Source: Nocardioides insulae DSM 17944
Lineage (GTDB): Bacteria; Actinomycetota; Actinomycetes; Propionibacteriales; Nocardioidaceae
Assembly (NCBI RefSeq): GCF_000422825.1
Contig: NZ_AUGU01000014.1
Location: 434,001-498,000 of the forward strand
DNA length: 64,000 nt
Direction of reading: 5' to 3'
Shown one piece after another: positions 47,847 through 57,341 of the stretch. The notes below the pieces were generated by a model, which was given only the letters and a program-made list of their open reading frames with translations, had not been told where the DNA came from and searched no databases. Positions within the stretch are counted from its first letter, which is position 1. Every line of letters starts with the position of its first letter. A program made the position numbers and the translations under genes.

Positions 47847-48428
47847 ATGACGATGGAGGCCTTCGGCGAGGAGTCCGACGACGAGCGCCGGTGGGAGGAG
47901 TCCGTCGAGGACCTCGTGCCGGGCTGGCTCAGCGAGGAGGAGCTGGCCGGGGCACGGGCCCGGGTGCCGATGCTGTACGTCGAGGCGCTGCCCGTCCGCG
48001 TCGACGCGAACGGTCGGGTGAGCCAGGTCGGACTGCTGCTCCGCGGCTCGCCCACGACCGGGCGGATGACCCGGTCGCTGGTGTCGGGCCGGGTGCTGCA
48101 CGGCGAGGAGCTGCGCGATGCTCTGATGCGGCACCTGGAGAAGGACCTCGGCGCGACCGCGTTCCCCGTCGTACCCACCTCGATGGTGCCCGCCGCGGTG
48201 GCGGAGTACTTCCCCTGGCCCACGGGCCGCTTCCAGGACTGGCGGCAGCACGCCGTCGCGCTCGCCTTCGTGGTGCCGGTCTCCGGTGAGTGCCAGCCCC
48301 GGCAGGACGCCCTCGAGCTCAGCTGGCTGACCCCCGAGGAGGCGGTCTCCGAGGAGATCACCGCCGAGCTCGAGGGCGGCCGGGCCTCCCTGCTGCGCCA
48401 ACTCCTCCACCATGCCGACGCCATCTGA
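47847..48428 (+). CDS. Nudix-fold protein (DUF4916-like) with degenerate Nudix box
   Basis: A 193-residue protein resembling actinobacterial Nudix-fold proteins found beside mazG. The segment where the Nudix box should be reads GEELRDALMRHLEKDLGATA; compared with REUxEExGU, RHLEKDLGA keeps Arg, Leu and Gly but replaces the key glutamates with His, Lys and Asp. Metal-dependent hydrolysis therefore looks impaired. The surrounding fold is intact (RVPMLYVEALPVRVDANGRV, HAVALAFVVPVSGECQPRQD, ELSWLTPEEAVSEE). Leaderless ATG. It overlaps mazG by 17 bases. Confidence 0.72.
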   Translation: MTMEAFGEESDDERRWEESVEDLVPGWLSEEELAGARARVPMLYVEALPVRVDANGRVSQVGLLLRGSPTTGRMTRSLVSGRVLHGEELRDALMRHLEKDLGATAFPVVPTSMVPAAVAEYFPWPTGRFQDWRQHAVALAFVVPVSGECQPRQDALELSWLTPEEAVSEEITAELEGGRASLLRQLLHHADAI

Positions 48429-48900
48429 GTCGGCTGCACCTGAGTCGGCTGCACCTGAGTCGGCTCAGTCAGCTGAATCGGATGGCTCGGCCGGGCCCCG
48501 GAGGCGTGCCACGGGGGAGGGGCTGGTCGAGTTCCTGGGCCTGATGCGGGTGATGCGCGAGCGCTGCGCCTGGAAGGCCTCCCAGGACCATCGCTCCCTG
48601 GCCCGGTTCCTGCGCGAGGAGAGCGCGGAGGTGTTGGAGGCGATCGAGGAGGGCGACCCGGACCATCTGGCCGAGGAACTCGGGGACCTGCTCCTCCAGA
48701 TCTACTTCCACGCCGCGATCGCGGAGGAGGCGGGCGAGTTCAGCATGGACGACGTGATCGCCGGCCTCGCCGCCAAGATGAAGCGCCGCAACCCGCACGT
48801 CTTCGGCCCCGACGCCGACCCCACGCGGACCTACACGGTCGAGGAGATCGAAGAGCTCTGGCAGGCCGCCAAGCGGCGGGAGCGCGCCGCCGAGCGCTGA
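48412..48900 (+). CDS. MazG-family nucleoside triphosphate pyrophosphohydrolase
   Basis: A 162-residue all-alpha NTP pyrophosphatase. The metal-binding pattern is in FLREESAEVLEAIEEGDPDH and LAEELGDLLLQIYFHAAIAE (EExxE and ExxD). MKRRNPHVFGPDADPTRTYT is the typical continuation. The N-terminal 35 residues are low complexity (SESAAPESAAPESAQSAESD), encoded by a 15-bp direct repeat, and may not all be translated; no ribosome-binding site decides the start. It is followed by a small secreted-protein gene and then eno at some distance, close to the usual mazG-eno order. Confidence 0.87.
   Translation: MPTPSESAAPESAAPESAQSAESDGSAGPRRRATGEGLVEFLGLMRVMRERCAWKASQDHRSLARFLREESAEVLEAIEEGDPDHLAEELGDLLLQIYFHAAIAEEAGEFSMDDVIAGLAAKMKRRNPHVFGPDADPTRTYTVEEIEELWQAAKRRERAAER
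48426..48465. repeat. 15-bp direct repeat in the mazG 5' end
   Basis: Two full and one partial copy of TGAGTCGGCTGCACC start at 48426, 48441 and 48456. In the mazG frame it encodes repeated SAAPE; in the upstream frame it contains the stop of the Nudix-like gene. Likely slippage-prone. Confidence 0.75.
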
Positions 48901-49141
48901 CCCGGGCTGATCCGGGGCTGCTCCCGGGCTGCGCTGATCAGGCGTGGGAGTCTGCCCCAGGCAGGCGTTCGCGCGTCACAAACCAGGGTGCTGTGCGTGG
49001 GCTGTGCGGCCGTATGGGATCATCGCGCGGGGTTCGGCCGCGTCAGCAGCCTGCGCGCTGAGTCGGTCGGACTGGCGGTTGCGCGCGTGACCCCGATCAA
49101 TGCCTCTTCCATTGTCTCGGGTCACCAAGAAAGCAGAACGC

Positions 49142-49843
49142 ATGAAGCGCATCATCCGGCGTATCGGCGCAGCCCTCGCCGCCGGCGCCCTCTCCGTCAC
49201 CGCCCTCTCGATCGCTACGGCGGCGCCGGCCCAGGCCGCCTCCTGCGCGACCTCGGTCAAGCTGGACGTGTACAAGGGCTCCACCGAGTTCGGTGGCTAC
49301 AACTCCGTCTCGGCGCAGCTGTCCTATGGTGCCTGCGACTACCCCTCCGCAGGTACGACCACGATCCAGCGCTCGACCGACGGCGGCCGGACCTGGACCA
49401 AGGTCGCGACGTCCTCCGGCCGCACCTACGCGTACTTCTCCGGCACCGGCCGGTTCAACACCACCGCGCGTTACCGCGGCGTCTACACCGGCGGCACCTA
49501 CGCCGGCTACAGCGGCACCACCACCTGGACCCCGAGCGTCTCCACGGTCCGCGCCATCGGCACCTACCGCAAGGTCAGCTTCAAGGACAAGAGCACCCGG
49601 CGCGCCAGCAGGGGCCAGTTCGTCATCCGTCCCGCGGCCGCGATCCGGGGCATGCGCGCCACCTTCCAGCGCAAGGTCGGCGGGAAGTGGAAGGGCTACA
49701 AGAAGGTCCGGGTCTCCGGCACCGCCAAGATCACGGTGACCTTCAAGAACTCCCGCAAGGGCATCAAGTACCGCATGGTCCTGCCGGCCGGCCGCGGGAT
49801 GGTGTCCTCGACGTACGGCCCGATCACCGCACGTCGCTACTGA
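49142..49843 (+). CDS. small secreted beta-rich protein, function unknown
   Basis: A 233-residue protein with a clear signal peptide (MKRIIRRIGAALAAGALSVT, then ATAAPAQA cleavage) and no further membrane segment. The mature part is rich in Thr, Ser, Gly, Tyr and basic residues and has repeated short beta strands (RSTDGGRTWTKVATSSGRTY, GQFVIRPAAAIRGM), and the C-terminal half resembles Ig-like or bacterial surface-adhesion modules (FQRKVGGKWKGYKKVRVSGT). I do not recognise a family. The ATG at 49142 is chosen because the signal peptide begins there; the longer frame from 49100 adds a basic stretch. A strong hairpin follows. Confidence 0.7.
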   Translation: MKRIIRRIGAALAAGALSVTALSIATAAPAQAASCATSVKLDVYKGSTEFGGYNSVSAQLSYGACDYPSAGTTTIQRSTDGGRTWTKVATSSGRTYAYFSGTGRFNTTARYRGVYTGGTYAGYSGTTTWTPSVSTVRAIGTYRKVSFKDKSTRRASRGQFVIRPAAAIRGMRATFQRKVGGKWKGYKKVRVSGTAKITVTFKNSRKGIKYRMVLPAGRGMVSSTYGPITARRY

Positions 49844-49877
49844 TCGCACCGATCGTTGGCTGAACCCTGTTGAACAC

Positions 49878-49915
49878 ACAGCTGGTGGGCTCCCGCGAGG
49901 GAGCCCACCAGCTGT
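49878..49915 (+). terminator. intrinsic-type terminator after the small secreted protein
   Basis: Perfect 16-bp stem (ACAGCTGGTGGGCTCC with GGAGCCCACCAGCTGT) and a six-base loop, followed by CATTT. It lies between convergent genes and may serve both strands. Confidence 0.88.
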
Positions 49916-49982
49916 CATTTCGTGACCCGTAGGACCGGACGAGGACGTTGCCGGCCGCGTGACCGCGCCGGGGTCGTGAGGG

Positions 49983-52322
49983 TCAGCGCAGCACGCGGCG
50001 CGCCGCACCCAACCTGAGGAAGACGGTCTCGCCGGTGGCGTCGTCCAGGCCGTCGTTGTCGGTGACGGCGTAGAGCTCCCCGTCGCGGGCGATGGCGAGA
50101 CCTTCCAGCTTCTCCTGGGTCCAGCCCCGGGTGGCACGCAGGTCGGGCAGGACGTCGTGGGCGAGCCTCTTGCGCAGCGTCTTCCCGACGAGCGGGATGT
50201 CCACCGTGTAGATCCGCTTCACCGCGGCGTCGGGGCCGGACTGCTTGTCCCGCTCGATCACGGCGAGGGTGTTCCGGTCCACGGCGGTGACCTCGGACAG
50301 GCCGATCCAGTCGCCCTCGACCGAGGTGCTCTCCAGCGGGTAGTGGAACCAGCGCCAGGTGCCGGTGAGGGGGGTGTACCGGCCGATCCGGGCGGTCTGT
50401 TCGCCGGCGAGCGGACGCTGCAGCGCGACGTACACCTGTTCGTGCCAGCCGCGGCCGACGGTGGTGACGCCCTCCAGACCCTGGGAGCCGAGGCCGGCGG
50501 CGACGTCCCGAGGCAGCTTCACCGTCTCCAGGATCTCCCCGTCGGAGGCCAGTCGGAGCAGTTGGTTCTCCGGGCCGGTGGCGCCCTCCGAGGCGGCCCA
50601 GAAGCCGCCGTTCTCCCGGGCGGCCAGTCCCTCGATGTCCAACGCGGGGGTCTCACCGGAGGCGGTGTGCACCTCGCGCACCTCGGTGATCCTCGCCGGT
50701 GTGCGACGGACGTCGACGCGGTAGATCCGGCCGGTCGCGAGAGCCGCGTCGCTGGCGGCCCAGAGCGTGTCGGCATCGCGGGGGTCGCCCGAGAGCGCGC
50801 CCAGTGCGGTCCAGCCGATCGGCTTCCCGGACTCGTCCTCGGAGACGATCGAGGGGAACTCGACCGACCCGTCGGCCGTGCGGTCCTCGTGACCCTGGCC
50901 GTGACCCTGACCCCGGCGGTCGTCCTCGCCGTCACCGAGTCGGTAGACCCCGACGGTGGCCCGGAAGCCGTCCTCGGCGGAGTCCTCCTCCGTGGAGACC
51001 GCGAGCAGGTTCCGCGCGGGGATCGGCAGCAGCCCCTCGGGGCCGATCGCGGTGGGCAGCACCTGGGTGAGCTCCGGTTCGCGCGGATCGCTCATGTCGT
51101 AGACGGCGACGAAGTTGCTGCGTTCGGAGCCGACGAAGGCGTACGGGACGCCGTCGAAGGTGTCGAAGGCGAGGCCCTCCGGCTCGGTCCCCTTCGCGTC
51201 CGAGCGGCCCTCGTTGGCGAGGCCGTGGCGGACGGCGAGCTCCTCGAAGCTGGCGCCGGCGTCCCACACCACCTCGCCGTCCGTGGCCTCGAAGACGGTC
51301 CAGCCGCGGGTGCCGCCCTTCCAGTCGCCTTCGTTGGCGGTGGCGACCAGGCCGTCGCCGACCCACTGGATCGCGTCGGGCTCGCGCGGCGCGGTGATGG
51401 TCCCGCTCAGGTCGATGACGCCGTCCTCGGTGGTGTCCACGCCCTCGACGGTGGCGGACCCAGCGCTCCACACCGATTCCAGGGAGGCGGTGGCGAGGTC
51501 GATGATCGCGACGCCGTTGTTCTCCTGGAGGGTCAGGGCGAGCTGGTTGTCGTCGTTGATGTCGACGTACTCCGGCTCGGCGTCCTGCGGCGTGTCGAGT
51601 ACGCCGAGCGCCTCGGCCGGCAGGTCGACCCGGTCCGTGCTCCATCCGGTCGGGTCGCCGCCGAGGGAGAGCACCTGCACGAACCCGGCCGGCGCCTGGG
51701 GGAGGTCGCCCTCCTCCCCGTCGCCGGTGTCCGGCATCGCCTCCTCGTCGCGCTGGTTCTCCATCGCGATCGCGGCGTACCGGCCGTCCGGGCTGACCGC
51801 GATCGAGTCCGGCTGACCGCCGAGGTCGATCGAGGCGACCAGGTCGTGCGGCGCGGCGAGGGTCACCACGTCCAGCCGGCCCGCGGGGTGGGGGAAGTCG
51901 CCGTCGGTGTCGTCCACGACCACCAGTGCGTAGTCGCCGACCACGGCGACCGAGGTCGGCTGGCCGCCACGGCCGCCGGCGACGTCGTGGGAGCCCAGTC
52001 CTACCGGCGCGGAGGGGTCGGAGAGGTCCAGGAACCCGATCCGTCCCCCCGCGGCGTCGGTGTAGGCCAGGGTGCGACCGTCCTCGGAGACGTCGGAGAT
52101 CTCGGCCAGCGTCTCCTCGGCGGGGTCGACCCCCGTCGGCACGTTCTGGAAGACCGGGTAGGTCACCAGCCGCTCGAAGGTGTCCTCCGCCGACGAGCTG
52201 TGCCCGGCAGAGCGGTCGGACCGGTCGGGCCGGTCGGCGGCGGCCGGCGATGTCAGGGGGGCGAGCGCGAGGGCGATCAGGGACAGGGCCGCGGTGACCG
52301 CGGCCGTGGTGCGCAGACGCAT
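49983..52322 (-). CDS. secreted choice-of-anchor I / esterase-like phytase-family protein
   Basis: A 779-residue exported protein. Signal peptide TAAVTAALSLIALALAPLTS. Residues 45-500 form a beta-propeller typical of the choice-of-anchor I group (TLAEISDVSEDGRTLAYTDA, DAIQWVGDGLVATANEGDWK, PEGLAFDTFDGVPYAFVGSE). The C-terminal part (about 505-779) matches the esterase-like/phytase domain (LDIEGLAARENGGFWAASEG, WTQEKLEGLAIARDGELYAV). Family members bind calcium; phytase or phosphoesterase activity is inferred from the family name only. The ATG at 52322 follows TAGGAC, an imperfect -10 box. Divergent from eno. Confidence 0.83.
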   Translation of the reverse strand: MRLRTTAAVTAALSLIALALAPLTSPAAADRPDRSDRSAGHSSSAEDTFERLVTYPVFQNVPTGVDPAEETLAEISDVSEDGRTLAYTDAAGGRIGFLDLSDPSAPVGLGSHDVAGGRGGQPTSVAVVGDYALVVVDDTDGDFPHPAGRLDVVTLAAPHDLVASIDLGGQPDSIAVSPDGRYAAIAMENQRDEEAMPDTGDGEEGDLPQAPAGFVQVLSLGGDPTGWSTDRVDLPAEALGVLDTPQDAEPEYVDINDDNQLALTLQENNGVAIIDLATASLESVWSAGSATVEGVDTTEDGVIDLSGTITAPREPDAIQWVGDGLVATANEGDWKGGTRGWTVFEATDGEVVWDAGASFEELAVRHGLANEGRSDAKGTEPEGLAFDTFDGVPYAFVGSERSNFVAVYDMSDPREPELTQVLPTAIGPEGLLPIPARNLLAVSTEEDSAEDGFRATVGVYRLGDGEDDRRGQGHGQGHEDRTADGSVEFPSIVSEDESGKPIGWTALGALSGDPRDADTLWAASDAALATGRIYRVDVRRTPARITEVREVHTASGETPALDIEGLAARENGGFWAASEGATGPENQLLRLASDGEILETVKLPRDVAAGLGSQGLEGVTTVGRGWHEQVYVALQRPLAGEQTARIGRYTPLTGTWRWFHYPLESTSVEGDWIGLSEVTAVDRNTLAVIERDKQSGPDAAVKRIYTVDIPLVGKTLRKRLAHDVLPDLRATRGWTQEKLEGLAIARDGELYAVTDNDGLDDATGETVFLRLGAARRVLR

Positions 52323-52495
52323 GCAGAGGTCCTAGGGGGTCGGGGGGACGAACGTGTGAACCCAAGTGCCTGTGCGCGACGTACGGGTGAAGTCCTGGCG
52401 AGGCCCGGGTGAACGGTCGTGGTCCCGGACGGCCGGGTGATCCTCCCCACCCGACCGTGCTGAGAACGACCGGACTCCTCGGTCGAGGGGTCCAT

Positions 52496-53818
<1,323 letters not shown>

Positions 53819-53998
53819 TCCAGGGCTGATTCACCACGCCCCGCGCGGGCCCGGTCGACCTCGTCGGCCGGGCCCGTGCGGCCATCCCGGCCGGGGTGCG
53901 ACTTTCGCCGGTGAACCGGGGAAACGTCCGCCCAGCAGCCACCAGATAGTGCGAGTCACTGCCCGATCACGGCGGGTGGGTCGGGGAGAATCGGCGCC

Positions 53999-54601
53999 GT
54001 GGGTGAGCAGCGGCGCAACACCAGGGGCACGACGCGGGGACCCTCGGCCCGGCCGACCCGCCGCCCCGGCGTACGACCCGGACAGGTGCGCGCCGGCCGG
54101 CGGCCGGGGTCGGAGGAGTCCGATCCGGCCGCCGCGACGACCGCCGTACGCCGGCGGCGTCCCCGGTTCACCGGGCGGGCCGCGGTCCTGCTGCTCGTGC
54201 TGGCGGTCCTGGCTCTGAGCTACACCTCCTCGCTCCGTTCCTACCTGGACCAGCGCGAGCACATCACCGAGGCCAAGGCCGAGATCGCCGAGCGCGAGCA
54301 GGCCATCGACGACCTCGAGCGGGAGAAGGCACGCTGGGACGACCCGGCCTACGTCGAGCAGCAGGCCCGGGAGAGGTTCGGGTTCGTGATGCCGGGGGAG
54401 ACGCCGTACGTCGTCCTCGACGAGAACGGCGACCGGCTTCAACCCGGGGCCGAGCTGGCCGATCCCGACGACGTCGGTGACCAGACCCCGCGGGCCTGGT
54501 GGGAGGATGCATGGGAGTCGGTCGAGGTGGCCGGCGACCCACCGCGTGAGAGCAAGACCGCCAACGAGATCGACGGGGAGAAGGAGACATCCCGAAGGTG
54601 A
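53999..54601 (+). CDS. septum formation initiator family protein (FtsB/DivIC-like)
   Basis: A 200-residue single-pass membrane protein. It has a basic, Arg/Pro-rich cytoplasmic N terminus of about 60 residues, a membrane segment (AAVLLLVLAVLALSYTSSLR), a coiled coil (REHITEAKAEIAEREQAIDD) and the FtsB-like end DPAYVEQQARERFGFVMPGE. It takes part in the division complex. GAGAAT seven bases before the GTG is a weak -10 box. The stop overlaps the DUF501 start, so the next three genes form an operon. Confidence 0.9.
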   Translation: MGEQRRNTRGTTRGPSARPTRRPGVRPGQVRAGRRPGSEESDPAAATTAVRRRRPRFTGRAAVLLLVLAVLALSYTSSLRSYLDQREHITEAKAEIAEREQAIDDLEREKARWDDPAYVEQQARERFGFVMPGETPYVVLDENGDRLQPGAELADPDDVGDQTPRAWWEDAWESVEVAGDPPRESKTANEIDGEKETSRR

Positions 54602-55140
54602 CCGGCATCGACGCCGCCGACGAGGCCGCGATCGCAGCACAGCTCGGCCGGGTGCCGCGCGGCATCCACGAGATCGGGCACCGCTGCCCGTGCTCGCTGC
54701 CCGACGTGGTGACCACCGATCCGCGGCTGCCCAATGGCACGCCCTTCCCGACGACCTTCTACCTCACCTGTCCGCGGGCGGCCTCGCGGATCGGCACGCT
54801 CGAGGGCGGCGGCGTGATGAAGCAGATGCAGGAGCGGCTCGGCGAGGATCCCGACCTGGCGGCCGCCTACCGGCGGGCGCACGAGAGCTATCTGGAGTTC
54901 CGCGGCCGGCTGGCGGAGGAGAAGGGCCTCTCCGTCCCGGAGATCGAAGGGATCAGCGCCGGGGGGATGCCCGACCGGGTCAAGTGCCTCCACGTGCTCG
55001 CCGGCCAGGCGCTCGCGATGGGCCGCGGGGTCAACCCGCTGGGTGACGAGGTGCTCGACGAACTCGGCGACTACTGGGCCGCCGGACCGTGTGTCGAGCC
55101 CACCTCGCCCGGAGCCGACGACGAAGCCACACCCGAGTGA
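54598..55140 (+). CDS. DUF501 protein
   Basis: A 180-residue protein of the DUF501 family, always found beside the FtsB-like and Ppx genes in actinobacteria. The conserved CPCSLPDVVTTDPRLPNGTP and LTCPRAASRIGTLEGGGVMK (three cysteines in a CxC...C arrangement) could bind metal. The C-terminal motif MPDRVKCLHVLAGQALAMGR is also family-typical. The GTG start overlaps the preceding stop and its own stop overlaps the ppx start (GTGA both times). Function unknown. Confidence 0.9.
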   Translation: MTGIDAADEAAIAAQLGRVPRGIHEIGHRCPCSLPDVVTTDPRLPNGTPFPTTFYLTCPRAASRIGTLEGGGVMKQMQERLGEDPDLAAAYRRAHESYLEFRGRLAEEKGLSVPEIEGISAGGMPDRVKCLHVLAGQALAMGRGVNPLGDEVLDELGDYWAAGPCVEPTSPGADDEATPE

Positions 55141-56048
55141 CCGCTCCTGTCGCCGCGATCGACTGCGGCACCAACACGATCAAGCTCCTGATCGGTGACC
55201 TGCCCGACGTCGCGGTCCGCGAGATGCGGATGGTGCGCCTGGGTCAGGGGGTGGATCGCACCGGTGTCCTGGCCGCGGACGCCCTCGCCCGCACCTTCGC
55301 CGCCATCGACGAGTACGCCGGCCTGATCCGCGCCCACGGCGTCGAGCAGGTGCGCTTCGTGGCGACCTCGGCCACGCGCGATGCCGCGAACACGGAGGAG
55401 TTCGTCGCCGGCGTTCGTTCCCGGCTCGGGATCGAGCCGGAGGTGGTCAGCGGCACCGAGGAGGCGGCGCTCGCCTTCGACGGCGCGGTGCGCAACCTGC
55501 GCGAGCGACCCGCCGGTCCGGTCCTCGTGCTCGACATCGGGGGCGGGTCGACCGAGCTGATCCTCGGCACCCGACTCGGACAGCCGCCCGCGGTGGCCCG
55601 GTCGATGGACATCGGCTCGGTGCGACTCCACGAACGCCACCTGCGTTCGGACCCACCGGAGATGGGTGAGGTCGCCGCGCTGGTGCGCTCGGTCGACGCC
55701 GCCCTGGAGGAGTCGGCGGTGGATCTCGACTCGGCGCGGACCCTCGTCGGTGTCGCGGGCACGATCACGACCCTGGCGGCCGGCGTCCTCGACCTCGATG
55801 AGTACTCCCGAGATGCGATCGACCAGGCGGTGTTGGCCGTCGAGGACATCCACGCGCTGGTCGACCGGCTGCTCGGGATGACCGTCAACGAGCGGGTCGA
55901 GCTGCCCTGGCTGCACCCCGGCCGGGCCGACGTGATCGGCGCCGGCGGCCTGATCCTGAGCCGGATCCTGCGCCGCGCGGCGGTGGACCGGATCATCGTC
56001 TCCGAATCCGACATCCTCGACGGCATCGCCTGGTCGATGGTGGAGTGA
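55137..56048 (+). CDS. Ppx/GppA exopolyphosphatase family
   Basis: A 303-residue ASKHA-fold phosphatase: VAAIDCGTNTIKLLIGDL (phosphate 1), VSGTEEAALAFDGAV, VLVLDIGGGSTELILG (phosphate 2) and LVGVAGTITTLAAGVLDLD. It hydrolyses polyphosphate and/or pppGpp in the cytoplasm. It is the short, single-domain form usual in actinobacteria. The GTG at 55137 overlaps the DUF501 stop; the open frame upstream is a shadow. A tRNA gene follows 20 bases after the stop. Confidence 0.93.
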   Translation: MTAPVAAIDCGTNTIKLLIGDLPDVAVREMRMVRLGQGVDRTGVLAADALARTFAAIDEYAGLIRAHGVEQVRFVATSATRDAANTEEFVAGVRSRLGIEPEVVSGTEEAALAFDGAVRNLRERPAGPVLVLDIGGGSTELILGTRLGQPPAVARSMDIGSVRLHERHLRSDPPEMGEVAALVRSVDAALEESAVDLDSARTLVGVAGTITTLAAGVLDLDEYSRDAIDQAVLAVEDIHALVDRLLGMTVNERVELPWLHPGRADVIGAGGLILSRILRRAAVDRIIVSESDILDGIAWSMVE

Positions 56049-56068
56049 CCGAGCCGGTCCCTCGACAC

Positions 56069-56145
56069 GCCCCCGTATCCCAACCGGCAGAGGAAGCCGT
56101 CTTAAAAACGGCACAGTGTGGGTTCGAGCCCCACCGGGGGCACCA
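56069..56145 (+). tRNA. tRNA-Leu(UAA) with short variable arm
   Basis: Acceptor arms GCCCCCG and CGGGGGC pair perfectly, followed by A and an encoded CCA. The anticodon stem GCCGT/ACGGC encloses CTTAAAA, giving anticodon TAA (56103-56105). The T arm is GTGGG-TTCGAGC-CCCAC. The variable loop is only ACAGT (five bases), whereas tRNA-Leu normally has a long variable arm. The discriminator is A, as required for Leu. A similar short tRNA-Leu(UAA) near ppx is, to my recollection, known in mycobacteria. Confidence 0.9.
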
Positions 56146-56392
56146 CCGGCGCCGGTGAGCCAGCGCTGGTAGCAGCCCGCCGGTGAGGCCGGCCTGGCTG
56201 CCCGGGGTGGTCCGGTGCGGAGCCCGTGCCCCGAAGGAGGCAGGGGGCAGCCGCTGTCTCATCGACTTCTCGGCCCGCTCGGGAACGTGTGCCGCTGCGG
56301 GCGCGTTGGACACCATGAGACCACTACAGTGGAGTCACCAGCCGGCCCGAAGATCGAGACGGCCGCAGGCCTCCGAGGAGAGACCAGCACTC

Positions 56393-57253
56393 ATGCAGAG
56401 CAACAACCCGGTGTGGAGCCGGTCGGAAGGGTTCAGCCAGCAGACCAGCCGGGCGGGCCACGCCCAGCAGGGCTACACCGACCCGAGCTCTTGGAACATC
56501 AGCCAGGGCGGTCAGCCGACCGACCCCACCCACGGTTACGCGCCGCCGGCACCCCCGCGGCCGACCGAGCGGATGACCATCGACTCGGTGGTCCAGAGCA
56601 CCGGCATCTCACTGGCGGTCGTGATCGTGGCCGCGTTCGCCACCTGGGTGCTCACCCCCAACCTGAACAACCCGTTCGTCGACCTGAGCCCGTTCTACGC
56701 GGCGATCACCATCGGCTCGCTGGGTGCCTTCGGCCTCTCGATGGTCAACTCCTTCAAGCGGGTGTGCAGCCCCGCGCTGGTGATCGCCTTCGCCGCTCTC
56801 GAGGGCGTCGCCCTCGGCGGGATCAGCAAGATCATCGACGCCCAGGTGGGCGGCGGCGTGGTCATGCAGGCGGTGCTCGGCACCTTCGCCGCCTTCGCCG
56901 GCACCCTGGCGGCGTACAAGTTCATGAACATCCGGGTCGGCGCCCGGGGCCGCAAGTTCGTGATCTCTGCGATGTTCGGTCTGGTCGGGTTGAGCGTCCT
57001 CGAGCTCGTGCTCGGCATGTTCGGCATCTCCACCGGCATCTACAACGACGGCGCGATCGGCATCCTGTTCGCCCTGGCCGGCCTGGCACTCGGTGTCTTC
57101 ATGCTGCTGATGGACTTCGACAACGTCGAGCAGGGCATCGCCTACGGCCTGGACAAGCGCGAGTCGTGGCGTGCGGCCTTCGGCATCACCGTCAGCCTGG
57201 TCTGGATCTACACCAACCTGCTGCGGCTGCTGGCCTTCTTCAGCGACAACTGA
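56393..57253 (+). CDS. Bax inhibitor-1/YccA family membrane protein
   Basis: A 286-residue protein with a hydrophilic Gln/Ser/Pro-rich N terminus of about 65 residues (NNPVWSRSEGFSQQTSRAGH) and then seven hydrophobic segments (GISLAVVIVAAFATWVLTPN, ALVIAFAALEGVALGGISKI, FGITVSLVWIYTNLLRLLAF). The final acidic/aromatic helix is characteristic of the YccA group. Function in bacteria is unclear; calcium leak and stress roles have been proposed for relatives. The ATG at 56393 has GAGGAG 12 bases ahead; TACAGT at 56335-56340 is a possible -10. In the 247 bases between the tRNA and this gene I see only this promoter. Confidence 0.9.
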   Translation: MQSNNPVWSRSEGFSQQTSRAGHAQQGYTDPSSWNISQGGQPTDPTHGYAPPAPPRPTERMTIDSVVQSTGISLAVVIVAAFATWVLTPNLNNPFVDLSPFYAAITIGSLGAFGLSMVNSFKRVCSPALVIAFAALEGVALGGISKIIDAQVGGGVVMQAVLGTFAAFAGTLAAYKFMNIRVGARGRKFVISAMFGLVGLSVLELVLGMFGISTGIYNDGAIGILFALAGLALGVFMLLMDFDNVEQGIAYGLDKRESWRAAFGITVSLVWIYTNLLRLLAFFSDN

Positions 57254-57264
57254 CGCATCCACGC

Positions 57265-57302
57265 ACGACAGGGCCCCGGAGACCTCTCCGGGGCCCTGTC
57301 GT
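57265..57302. terminator. bidirectional terminator between convergent genes
   Basis: 16-bp perfect stem (ACGACAGGGCCCCGGA with TCCGGGGCCCTGTCGT) and loop GACCTC, between the Bax-inhibitor gene and the convergent hydrolase gene. Confidence 0.88.
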
Positions 57303-57341
57303 CGTACCGGCCACCCTGGTGTGCGATCGGGTCGGGGTCGC

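Noticed and set aside
46982..48900. toxin-antitoxin module (MazG region)
   Set aside because: MazG here is the pyrophosphohydrolase next to eno; no MazE/MazF-like genes are present.
49983..52322. conventional alkaline phosphatase
   Set aside because: No serine-zinc phosphatase motifs; the propeller and C-terminal esterase-like blocks fit the phytase-like family better.
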